25,253 nucleotides of DNA from Paratractidigestivibacter sp963605405 (GTDB lineage: Bacteria; Actinomycetota; Coriobacteriia; Coriobacteriales; Atopobiaceae), in the NCBI GenBank assembly GCA_963605405.1, contig CAVCUP010000032.1:1-25253 (forward strand). The letters are read 5' to 3'. Of this stretch, positions 13,885-21,674 are shown one piece after another. The notes under the pieces were generated by a model that was given only the letters and a program-made list of their open reading frames with translations, did not search any database and was not told where the DNA came from. The position numbers were made by a program, and so were the translations under genes. Position 1 is the stretch's first letter. Each line of letters begins with the position of its first letter.

Positions 13885-14188
13885 GGCCTGCACCTTTCCC
13901 TCGAGACTGGTTTCTATGTGAAACGGGTGGTTGTATCGCATATAGGAGGCGGCCCGTATGGGTGGTCGAGCAAGCCGCCTTGGCGCGCGTTGGGCGCAGC
14001 CAGACGATGGGAGGCAAAACGACGTAGTTGTCGGGCCCCTTGGCAAGAGTGTCCTTGCCGCTATCGAAGTTCGTGGGGACGAACGTGGGTCCGCCGTTGG
14101 CCAGGCCGCCGATGACGCCGGAGAGCATCGAATCGTCGAGGGCCTCGAAAGCAGCGGTGTCGAGCTTCTCGTTGATCTTCTTGGAAAT
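13844..14188 (-). pseudogene. Third leader peptide, lacking a canonical start codon (ATT at the start position)
   Basis: Directly after an AAAAGGGG ribosome-binding site and an 8-base spacer containing AACGCC, the frame reads ATT-TCC-AAG-AAG-ATC-AAC. From there it encodes a leader-like segment, with LDDSMLSGVIGG at residues 17-28 and a second GG at 32-33. In-frame upstream there is a TAA stop four codons before ATT and no ATG, GTG or TTG between. The arrangement matches the spacing of the ATG starts of the two downstream paralog genes, so the start codon seems to have changed from ATG to ATT, or ATT is used. The conserved-looking part ends around 13980; the frame then runs through the promoter region of the 98-aa gene and stops inside it, so the 3' part also looks replaced. 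I infer a decaying leader-peptide gene; a rare ATT start or a base error is possible. Confidence 0.45.
13932..13940 (-). promoter_or_regulatory. Extended -10 promoter candidate for the 98-aa peptide
   Basis: On the minus strand TGC-GATACA lies about 48 bp upstream of the start, at a similar position to the extended -10 of the paralog. The match to consensus is moderate. Confidence 0.3.
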
Positions 14189-14203
14189 GGCGTTCCCCTT
14201 TTA

Positions 14204-14388
14204 TCATCTGGGTTCTTCGCGCTCCTTTGCGCACCTCAGATTCTGGCAGACGAACAGGCCAAATACCATAAACAACGTGTTGAGCAGCGCACCGGGGATA
14301 GCGACGCCCCAAACAGTACCGACAAGCCCCAATTCGCGAGCAAAATTACGCCGAGAATACCGACGAGCGCCGATTTAGGAGCAGACGT
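14204..14388 (-). pseudogene. Membrane-protein C-terminal fragment, frameshifted
   Basis: In two frames offset by one base near 14340 the minus strand encodes hydrophobic stretches: ALVGILGVI, then GLVGTVWGVAIPGALLNTLF and MVFGLFVC, ending with a charged tail and TGA at 14204-14206. This gives about 60 residues with one or two membrane helices. The stop lies a few bases before the ribosome-binding site of the third leader peptide, so both once belonged to one transcript. The motif style (a GLVGVAxxxxLxN-like segment) recalls multi-helix flippase or permease ends, but the family cannot be identified. There is no start codon. Confidence 0.35.
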
Positions 14389-14411
14389 TTACACGTACGG
14401 CGAGAAAGATC

Positions 14412-14444
14412 GGGCGCGAACAGGGGTATCCCCCGTTTGCGCCC
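14412..14444 (-). terminator. Terminator of the restriction operon
   Basis: A strong stem, GGGCGCGAACAGGGG (14412-14426) with CCCCCGTTTGCGCCC (14430-14444) and a 3-nt loop, lies 20 bp past the stop of the Res gene. On the minus strand it is followed by GATCTTTCTC, a moderately T-rich tail. Confidence 0.6.
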
Positions 14445-14463
14445 GCAATTACCCTGAAAGCCC

Positions 14464-17400
14464 CTACTTCGTTCCCTGGATCACGTTGAGCAAATCCTCG
14501 TAGCTGTGGACGACGTCGTAGCGAACGTCCTCGCCCGAGAACTCGTTGAACAGCTTCCGCGCGCACGCGATCTTTCCGCGCTCGATGTCGCGCAGGGTGA
14601 GGCTGTCCATGCTGCCCTTGGTCTCGGCAACAAAGAACACGTGGCGCACGCTGCCGCGCTCAAACGCAATCGCCCAGTCGGGCGCGTAGTTGCCCACCGG
14701 CGTGGGAATCTTGAAGTCGCGCGGCAGCTTGGCGTAAACGGCGACCTTGCTGTCGGCCTCCAGCTCCTGGGCGAACTCGCGCTCGCCGTCGGAGTCCCAC
14801 ACCACAAAGTCCTGCACGCAGCGCTTGGTCTCCAGCGCGCGGCCCATGCTCTCGGGCATGCGGTCCGCGAAGATGCTCGAATCGTACGTCTCGTCGAGCT
14901 TGTGGTAGGTGATGTGGTCCACCACCATCGTCGCCTTCTCGGCCAGGATGCAGCGCGAGACCTTGGCGATAAACTCCTCGGGATTGTCGCGGAACATTCG
15001 GAACTTCACCGGCGCGATGCCTTTCAGGATCGCCGCGGCGCTGCGGCGCGTGATCTGCGCAGCCGACGCCACCTCGCCGAGAAGGTCGTAGGTCACGCCG
15101 CCCGAGTCCTCCCCCACCTCGTAGTCGCGCCTGGTCGCGGAGCCGAAGCTCTCGCCGCGCTCAAGGTTCTCGCGCGACTGCTGCGCCCGCTGCGTGGCCG
15201 TCGTCATCACGTATGCCGCGCGCGAGACGAACAGCTCCTCGTCGATGCGCCGGATGGCGTTGCGGCGCAGCTCCTCGTCGTCGAACTCGACGGTATACGA
15301 ATGCTTGGCGTTGATCTTGCCCCACAGCTCCTGGAACTCGGCGCGCATGAAGTTCCTGTTCAGCGGGTTACGCGTGACCTTCTTCTGGTTGCCGTCGGCG
15401 ATGTAGCCGTCCAGCGCGTGCGCGTCGTAGACGCTGCGCACCAGGGCCTCGATGTCGGCCTTGTAGGCGTAGAGATGCTCGGGAAGGTCGTCCTCCGCCA
15501 CCGTCGCCAAGCCCGACTCCTTGAAGGCCTGCGTGGGCTGACCGTCGCGCCCCACCAAGCGGTTCGCCTGCAGCGCGAAGAGGATGTCGTGGGCGTCGTC
15601 CTCGGTCAGGGTATAGGGCTTCTCCTCGGCGCCCTGGACCACCAGGCCCGCGAGGAACGCCTCGTTGACGGCCTTGGGGCGATCGCGCAGAACGCTGCGG
15701 ATGTCGGACTGAAGGGCGCGCGAGAAGTCGGCATAGCTCTCGGACGCGATGACCGTCAGGGTGTTGACGCGGTGCACCTCGCCCTCGCCCAGGGCCTCGA
15801 GGTCCTGACGCTCGCCGTCCTGGTTCACGCACAGGCGCAGGCCGCGGCCCACCTCCTGGCGCCGGCCCGTCTCGCTGTCGGAGTGCTTAAGCGTGCAGAT
15901 CTGGAACACGTTGGGGTTGTCCCAGCCCTCGCGCAGCGCGGAGTGCGAGAAGATGAAGCGCGTGGGCTCCTCGAAGGAAAGCAGGCGCTCCTTGTCCTTG
16001 AGGATGAGGTCGTAGGCGCTCTGGTCGTCGGACTCGTCGCTGCCGCGCTTGACCTTCGAATCGACCGAGCGGCCCTTCTTGTCTACCGAGAAGTAACCCT
16101 TGTGGGTATCGGCCACGTCAATGCCGCGCAGGTAGTCGAGGTAGCGGCGATCCATCTCGGCGATGCCGGCGTCGAGCGAGGCGTCCAGGTTCATCTGGCC
16201 GCGCCCGTACTCCTCCACCGCGCGGGCGTACTCCTCCTCGAAGATCTGCCCGTACTCGCCCAGCAGCTGCTCGCCGTCCTCGTCGTAGGCGCGGTACTTT
16301 GCCACCTCGTCGATAAAGAAGAGGGACAGGCACTTGATGCCGCGAGCAAAGAGGGCGCGCTCCTTCTCCAGGTGGCTCGCGATGGTCTCGCGGATCTGCA
16401 CGCGCCGCATGTCGCGCTCGGCCGAGTCGCCGTAGACCTCGCCGCGCCCCAGCACGATCCCGTTGAGGAAGCGCACGTAACCGGCGCGCCCGTCCATATC
16501 GGGCACGACCTCTGCCACGGTAAAGCCCTCGCGGTAGGCCTCGAGCTCGCCGGAGGCCGTGTAGACGTCGTCGCCCTCGCCGAAGAGCTGAGCCTTCTTA
16601 GAGATGCCGCCCGACGCGCTCAGCTTCTTGAACTCCACCAGGGCCTGGGGCGCGCGGTCCTTGCGCACCCGGATGTCCTGCAGGTAGAGATAGCCGTCGG
16701 TGCCGCGCATGCCCTTGAGCTCGAAGCCCTTGACCTCGATGCGCTTAACCAGGCGCTGGTTGAAGGCGTCCAGCGCGTCCAGCGCATAGACGGTGTCGTG
16801 GCGGTCCTTGTGCGTGGCCGAGTAGTTGAGGCACACCAGCGGACGGAAGCGCTTGATGCCGTCCTGGGTTGCCTTACCGCCCATCTTCTGGGGCTCGTCC
16901 TGGATCACGATGGGGCGGTTGGCCGCCAGCACGTCGATGGGCCGGCGGCTGCCGAACTCGTCGCGCTCGGAGTACATGATGCGGGCCTCTTTGGACTTGC
17001 CGTTCTCCTTCATGGAGGTGTTGAAGGCCTGCATGTTGATGATCATGACGTTGACGTCGGAACTCTCGGAGTAGCGGTCGAGCTCGCCCAGCCGCGAGCT
17101 GTCGTAAATGAAGTAGCGGATGGCCTTGCCGTACTGCTCGAAGAAGTGCTGCTCGGTGCCCTGCAGGGACTTGTAGACGCCCTCGCGAATGGCCACGCTC
17201 GGCACCACGACGACGAACTTGCTCCAACCGTAGAGGCGGTTGAGCTCCAGCATGGTCTTGGTGTAGACGTAGGTCTTGCCCGTGCCCGTCTCCATCTCGA
17301 CGTCGAGGTTCACGGGAGCCGGCCCCTTGGCCAGCGCGGCCGAGACAGGCAGGCGGTTGGCGCGCTGCACGCGGTTGATGTTCTCCAGGAGCTTATCGTT

Positions 17401-17610
17401 GCTCAAGGCGAGAGGGGCGTTGGCATAGCCCTCGGTGGCCTCGAGCTGCGCCTGGAAGCCCGCCATGGCCTCCATACCGTTGCGCGTCCGCGCACGACCG
17501 AGGTCGCGCAGGTAGGCCGCGGCGCCCGTGTTGGGCTGCCCGGCAAAGACGTCCGTGACAGCGTGGGCCGCGTCGGTCTGGTACGGCTGTATCTTGAATT
17601 TGAACTGCAT
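14464..17610 (-). CDS. Type III restriction endonuclease subunit Res (1048 aa)
   Basis: Superfamily 2 helicase motifs are present: Walker A METGTGKT (106-113), a DEPQ box in VIQDEPQKM (235-243), SAT in LNYSATH (261-267) and motif VI VGRGLRL (587-593). Near the C-terminus APDW (976-979) and AETKGS (995-1000) form a PD-(D/E)xK nuclease site (Asp978, Glu996, Lys998). This is the architecture of Res subunits, which with Mod translocate on DNA and cut after two head-to-head sites; the length is in the usual 900-1050 range. It is the last gene of the operon. Its ATG overlaps the preceding stop (TAATG), implying translational coupling. The antisense frame here is also open for 1043 codons but is a codon-bias shadow. 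Confidence 0.92.
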   Translation of the reverse strand: MQFKFKIQPYQTDAAHAVTDVFAGQPNTGAAAYLRDLGRARTRNGMEAMAGFQAQLEATEGYANAPLALSNDKLLENINRVQRANRLPVSAALAKGPAPVNLDVEMETGTGKTYVYTKTMLELNRLYGWSKFVVVVPSVAIREGVYKSLQGTEQHFFEQYGKAIRYFIYDSSRLGELDRYSESSDVNVMIINMQAFNTSMKENGKSKEARIMYSERDEFGSRRPIDVLAANRPIVIQDEPQKMGGKATQDGIKRFRPLVCLNYSATHKDRHDTVYALDALDAFNQRLVKRIEVKGFELKGMRGTDGYLYLQDIRVRKDRAPQALVEFKKLSASGGISKKAQLFGEGDDVYTASGELEAYREGFTVAEVVPDMDGRAGYVRFLNGIVLGRGEVYGDSAERDMRRVQIRETIASHLEKERALFARGIKCLSLFFIDEVAKYRAYDEDGEQLLGEYGQIFEEEYARAVEEYGRGQMNLDASLDAGIAEMDRRYLDYLRGIDVADTHKGYFSVDKKGRSVDSKVKRGSDESDDQSAYDLILKDKERLLSFEEPTRFIFSHSALREGWDNPNVFQICTLKHSDSETGRRQEVGRGLRLCVNQDGERQDLEALGEGEVHRVNTLTVIASESYADFSRALQSDIRSVLRDRPKAVNEAFLAGLVVQGAEEKPYTLTEDDAHDILFALQANRLVGRDGQPTQAFKESGLATVAEDDLPEHLYAYKADIEALVRSVYDAHALDGYIADGNQKKVTRNPLNRNFMRAEFQELWGKINAKHSYTVEFDDEELRRNAIRRIDEELFVSRAAYVMTTATQRAQQSRENLERGESFGSATRRDYEVGEDSGGVTYDLLGEVASAAQITRRSAAAILKGIAPVKFRMFRDNPEEFIAKVSRCILAEKATMVVDHITYHKLDETYDSSIFADRMPESMGRALETKRCVQDFVVWDSDGEREFAQELEADSKVAVYAKLPRDFKIPTPVGNYAPDWAIAFERGSVRHVFFVAETKGSMDSLTLRDIERGKIACARKLFNEFSGEDVRYDVVHSYEDLLNVIQGTK

Positions 17611-19115
17611 TACTCCTGCGCCTCCGGAAGGGCATAACGGGCATAGCGCCTCTCGCCAACCTTAAGAACAACCCCACGCGTAACCATGTCGCGCACAACG
17701 GCCTTGGCACGGTCTTTACCGAGGCCGAGAATATCGGCAAGCTCAGCTATGCCAGCATCACCATGCTCAGCCAGATACGCGACAACAAGCGCATCCCTGT
17801 TGCAAGCTATCGGTTTTCTATCGGTTTCTATCGGTTTTTCAGCACCTTCTATCGGTTTTCTATCGGTTTCTATCGGTTTTTCAGCGGTCCTATCGGTTGC
17901 GGAAGGCACGCTCTCCCCACGCAGACGCGCAGCGAACTCCTCGGCCGAGGGTCGCCAGAGGTTCACGCGCATCCTGCCGTCAAGGTCAGAGAACTCCGGC
18001 TCGGCAAGGCCGGCTTCGGCAAGCTCCCGCTTCACACGAGGAATGCCGCTGCCCCAGCTCTCGATAAGACCCATATAGAGGAACGCCTGGGCCAAAGCGC
18101 CGTTACGGGGACACGACTCGCCCGAAAGCGCGCGGTCGAGTGAGAAGCCGCGCACGATACCGCCCGGCGAGCTCACCTCGAGCCTATCGGCGTAAAGCGC
18201 CACCTGCGTGGGCGTGCTCTCGATGTAGGATCGGTGCAGCACCGCGTTGGTGATGACCTCCCTCACCGACCAGGCAGGAATCTCATAGACGTCCCTACGC
18301 ACCACACCGCCAAGATCGGCGCCCATATTCATCTTCTCGAGCGCATAGAGATAAGCCCCGTCGATCTGGGCCATAAGATCACCCTCGATGTCGCGCCGGT
18401 CCAAAAAGACAGCCCGCGAGTCGTCCTTAAAGACCGCGCACTGCAACGGGCGAACGACCTCGGGGTCGCCCGTCAGCGCCAAGAAGGCGTTGGTCGGCAG
18501 AATCTCGCCTTCGCGCTCGCACAGAAGGCCCCAAGAGAGCAGCTGAGACTTCGTCACCTGACGAATGAGCCCGCGACGCTCCTCGGAAGCGCGAGAGACG
18601 GCGACCTCATGCATCCTCTCGCACAGGGCCTCGACCTGCTCTTCGCCTACCGTGCGCCCACGGCGCACCAGGCGGTCGTAACCGCCCTGCGCGCACTCCT
18701 GGCTCAGCATTCGCGACCACTCAAGGTCGGCGTGGCGCGTGGTGGCACCCACCCGGACGTACACGCCGTTCTCAAGCCCCTCGGACTTAAGGTAGTAAGG
18801 ACACTGCCTGCCCACAGGCACCTCAACCAGGATGAGGTTCTTACCCTGGACGCTCTTCACCGTGATCTCGGGCAGCACCTGAGGCGCCACCGAGTCCATG
18901 ACGGCATTGGCGATGGCATCCATATCCTCAAGCACGCGCTCGTCCGGAATGCCCACGACCTCGTGCGTCTTGTCGTCGACGCCAAAGACCAGGGTGCCGC
19001 CGCGGGCGTTGGCAAAGGCCACGACCGTCTTGACGTAGCCTTTGGAGCTCGCGGAGCGCTCCTTCTTGTATTCGACCGTCTGGGACTCGCCAGACAGCAG
19101 CGTATCGAGCGTCAT
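17610..19115 (-). CDS. AlbA_2/Schlafen-type DNA-binding protein with GHKL-like ATPase domain and C-terminal winged helix (501 aa)
   Basis: The N-terminal AlbA_2 domain (about 8-130) contains the family signature E-x-KKE and VVAFANARGGTLVFGVDD. The middle-to-C-terminal part carries VREVITNAVLHRSY (about 275-290) and SSPGG, then YMGLIESWGSGIPRVKRE, the HATPase_c_4-type module of RecG-like helix-turn-helix proteins. A repeated linker EKPIETDRKPIEGA (412-436) leads to a C-terminal winged helix (about 440-495). Such proteins are usually thought to be DNA-binding regulators; some act in defence. The gene starts directly at the Mod stop codon (TAG-ATG) and overlaps Res by one base, so it is fully integrated in the operon although most type III loci lack it. 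Its GC content is lower than that of its neighbours. Confidence 0.85.
   Translation of the reverse strand: MTLDTLLSGESQTVEYKKERSASSKGYVKTVVAFANARGGTLVFGVDDKTHEVVGIPDERVLEDMDAIANAVMDSVAPQVLPEITVKSVQGKNLILVEVPVGRQCPYYLKSEGLENGVYVRVGATTRHADLEWSRMLSQECAQGGYDRLVRRGRTVGEEQVEALCERMHEVAVSRASEERRGLIRQVTKSQLLSWGLLCEREGEILPTNAFLALTGDPEVVRPLQCAVFKDDSRAVFLDRRDIEGDLMAQIDGAYLYALEKMNMGADLGGVVRRDVYEIPAWSVREVITNAVLHRSYIESTPTQVALYADRLEVSSPGGIVRGFSLDRALSGESCPRNGALAQAFLYMGLIESWGSGIPRVKRELAEAGLAEPEFSDLDGRMRVNLWRPSAEEFAARLRGESVPSATDRTAEKPIETDRKPIEGAEKPIETDRKPIACNRDALVVAYLAEHGDAGIAELADILGLGKDRAKAVVRDMVTRGVVLKVGERRYARYALPEAQE
17807..17885. repeat. 42-bp in-frame tandem repeat coding for the EKPIETDRKPI linker
   Basis: A 37-nt block of three CTATCGGTTT units ending in TTTTTCAGC occurs at 17807-17843 and again at 17849-17885; the repeat period is 42 bp, equal to 14 codons. 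A further CTATCGGTT follows. The repeat encodes a hydrophilic linker, and copy-number change would keep the frame. Confidence 0.9.
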
Positions 19116-21071
19116 CTAGATCACCTTGCGGATGGTGTCGGGCGAGAAGGTCTTGAAGAGCTCCTCGAGGTTGGCCACGTCGGAGTCGCCGGCAAAGCAC
19201 GCGTCGCGGAAGACCGCGTAGAGCGGGCGCTCCTTGGCGATGGCCTCGATGGCCTGAACGCCCACACCGGTGTCGAAGCAGGCGATGAGCTGGCCCTCGT
19301 TGACGTCGAGGACGCGCTTGCCACCGAGGGCGCGCTCCGCAATGCTCGCGGAGTACGGGATACGGAAGGCCGGCAGCACCTGGAAGAGCAGGTCGAGGTC
19401 GGTCGCGCCCTCCACGGCGTTGTTGGCAAAGAGGTCGAGCGAGGCCTGCTCGTACTGGCCGGGCTCGGCATACTCGTCCTTGATGACGGAGTCGCCCACG
19501 GCCAGCACGCGGAAGCCCAGGTCGGGCAGCGGCTTGGGCTCGGCGCCCAACTCCAGTTGCTCGTTGGCTTTGTCGACCTCGTCGGCAATCTTTGCCCCCG
19601 CGCGGCGGATGCGCTCCTCGCCGACCTCGGTCAAAGTCGAGAACTGCCCGGAAGTCTCCTCCGGGATCTGAACCAGTATGAAGCGACGAGAACCCCCGTC
19701 CTCGGCGTTCTTCTCCATCACGGCCTGGGCCATGGAGGCAGAGCCGGAGAAGAAGTCGAGGACGAGAGAATCGGGCTCGCTGGCGATTTGCAGAATCCTT
19801 TTTAGAGTTCCGATTGGTTTAGGGTTTGAGAAATCCGTCGTCTTGAAGCCCAGCGCTTTAAACGCCTCGGTACCGCGCTCGCTATTGACGTCCTTTTGCG
19901 CCCAGACGCTAGTAGGTTTAACGTCCCCTCTCTCATCCAGATACTGCACCTCGTGCATGCTCCATTGACGCTTGTTTTCCATGTAGACAGCATGCAAGTG
20001 ATCGATCTTCTCTCTTGCAGTCTCTTTACCCCATCGCCAGGAACCTTCAATCTCTGCTGTCTTCATGGGCACGATACGGATGTAGCCACTGGGGGTTTCG
20101 TCCTCGTTGGACCCTATCTTGATGTCGCCTGTCTCGGCGTTGTAGAAGAATGGATAGAACAAATTTGGACGGTTGCGCCTCTCGTCGTTCGTGCCACGCT
20201 TTCGCAAATCCTCGTACCGATAAAGACGATTCGACGCGTCCCTCTTCGTGTAACGCGAGGTAATCGTTTCGTCGGGTTCAAATCCCCCCATAGCGAATGA
20301 GTCGCTCTTTGCATAAATAACAATGCTCTCGTGCGCCGTTGCAATGTATTTGTCATCCGACCTGCCTGACGGTTTATTAACGCATGCAACTTCAGCGATG
20401 AAGGACCCAGGCGTAAAAACCTCGTCGCAGATCTTCCGCAGGTTCGCGCTCTCGTTGTCGTCGATGCTGATGAAGATCGCGCCGTCGGCCGCGAGCAAGT
20501 CGCGGGCCAGCAGCAGCCTGGGGTACATCATCGAGCACCAGTCGCTGTGGAAGCGGCCGTTGGACTCGAGGTTGGCAACGAGGCGCCCGCCCGTCTCGTC
20601 GAAGTCGCCGCTCTGGGCCTCGTACTCCTCGCGGGTCTGGGAGAAATCGTCGTCGTAGACGAAGTCGTGGCCCGTGTTGTAGGGCGGGTCGATGTAGATG
20701 AGCTTGACCTTGCCGGCGTAGGTCTCGCGCATGATCTTGAGGGCCTCGAGGTTGTCGCCCTCGATGTAGAGGTTCTGGGTGGTGTCCCAGTCCTTGGACT
20801 TCTCGGGCTGCGGGCGCATGACCTTGCGCGTGGGGCGGCGCGCCTCGAGCTTGGACTCGCGCTTGCCAGGCCAGGTGAACTGGTAGCGCTCGCGGGCGCC
20901 CTCAACCACGGGGGCGCACGTGAGGTTCTCGCGCAGGGCGTCGAAGTCGATGGCGCGCACGAGGTTGCCATCGGCGTCGGTGGCCTCGGTCACCGCATTG
21001 GGGAACAGCGCCGCGATCTTCTCGACGTTCTCCTGCGTAAGGTCCGGCGTACCGGGGGTGATCTTCTCCAT
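19116..21071 (-). CDS. Type III-like adenine-specific DNA methyltransferase Mod (651 aa)
   Basis: The catalytic DPPYNTG motif lies at 128-134 (motif IV), well before the AdoMet-binding motif DFFSGSAS at 439-446 (motif I). That order places it in the beta group of amino-methyltransferases, as for type III Mod proteins, which make N6-methyladenine and give site specificity to Res. The stretch between the motifs (about 225-425) is the expected target-recognition region and has visibly lower GC than the flanks. The start at 21071 is 6 bp after the DUF4391 stop, with an AAGGAG ribosome-binding site inside the end of that gene. It normally protects host DNA and recruits Res. The recognition site cannot be predicted from sequence. 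Confidence 0.93.
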   Translation of the reverse strand: MEKITPGTPDLTQENVEKIAALFPNAVTEATDADGNLVRAIDFDALRENLTCAPVVEGARERYQFTWPGKRESKLEARRPTRKVMRPQPEKSKDWDTTQNLYIEGDNLEALKIMRETYAGKVKLIYIDPPYNTGHDFVYDDDFSQTREEYEAQSGDFDETGGRLVANLESNGRFHSDWCSMMYPRLLLARDLLAADGAIFISIDDNESANLRKICDEVFTPGSFIAEVACVNKPSGRSDDKYIATAHESIVIYAKSDSFAMGGFEPDETITSRYTKRDASNRLYRYEDLRKRGTNDERRNRPNLFYPFFYNAETGDIKIGSNEDETPSGYIRIVPMKTAEIEGSWRWGKETAREKIDHLHAVYMENKRQWSMHEVQYLDERGDVKPTSVWAQKDVNSERGTEAFKALGFKTTDFSNPKPIGTLKRILQIASEPDSLVLDFFSGSASMAQAVMEKNAEDGGSRRFILVQIPEETSGQFSTLTEVGEERIRRAGAKIADEVDKANEQLELGAEPKPLPDLGFRVLAVGDSVIKDEYAEPGQYEQASLDLFANNAVEGATDLDLLFQVLPAFRIPYSASIAERALGGKRVLDVNEGQLIACFDTGVGVQAIEAIAKERPLYAVFRDACFAGDSDVANLEELFKTFSPDTIRKVI

Positions 21072-21077
21072 GGTTGG

Positions 21078-21674
21078 CTACTCCTTCTCGAGCCGGGCGA
21101 GCTCGGCGTTCTTCTTCTTGAGCTGCGCGAAGAGGTCGTTTCTCCGCGCGAGCTGGCGTTCTTTGCGCATCTTTGCATCGAGGGTCGAAATCTCGGCGCG
21201 CAAGGCGTGGATCCTCTCCCTGCGGTCGATGCGGGTCAGGACGTCCGTGCCGTCAACGTCGCCAAAGGCGGCCTGAGCGAGCATCGAGTCCCAGGCTTCG
21301 TCCATGGTGTCGCCGGCGAGCGCGAGCGATTGCAGGCTGTCCGACACAATCATGCGGCCGCTCTCGGACAGAAATACGCGCCCGCTTTTGGCGTCCGCCA
21401 CCACAAAGCGGTTGGGGTTAGCCGCCATAACGGCGCGGACAACCGAGACGGGGGCCTCATCGCCCTTGGGTTCCAGGCGCACGACCAGTATCTCGTGCAC
21501 GCGATCGCCGTCGGCGAGGTAGCAGGTGGAAGGCTTCACCGAGTTCGCCAGGACGATCTTCTCGACGCCGTCAACAAAGTCACGACGCAGCGCGACGCTC
21601 ATCTGCATATTGCGGTAGAAGCCCTCTTTAGGGAGCGTTCGTTCGACCTCGGTGGTGCTCGGCAGCCCTAGCAT
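21078..21674 (-). CDS. DUF4391 domain protein of the restriction operon (198 aa)
   Basis: The N-terminus MLGLPSTTEVERTLPKEGFY and the following strand-rich domain (to about 125) match the DUF4391 family as I remember it, which is commonly encoded between an SNF2-type helicase and a type III Mod. The C-terminus (about 150-198) is a charged coiled coil, from RIHALRAEISTLDAKM to ELARLEKE. I chose the ATG at 21674 rather than the GTG at 21698 because it gives the family N-terminus. That start overlaps the end of the helicase gene by 7 bp (ATGCTAG). The biochemical role is unknown; the context suggests an accessory subunit that bridges the helicase and the methyltransferase. Confidence 0.8.
   Translation of the reverse strand: MLGLPSTTEVERTLPKEGFYRNMQMSVALRRDFVDGVEKIVLANSVKPSTCYLADGDRVHEILVVRLEPKGDEAPVSVVRAVMAANPNRFVVADAKSGRVFLSESGRMIVSDSLQSLALAGDTMDEAWDSMLAQAAFGDVDGTDVLTRIDRRERIHALRAEISTLDAKMRKERQLARRNDLFAQLKKKNAELARLEKE

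Noticed and set aside
14506..17637. 1043-codon open frame on + opposite Res
   Set aside because: It is antisense to an intact Res protein and shows the same shadow composition without motifs.
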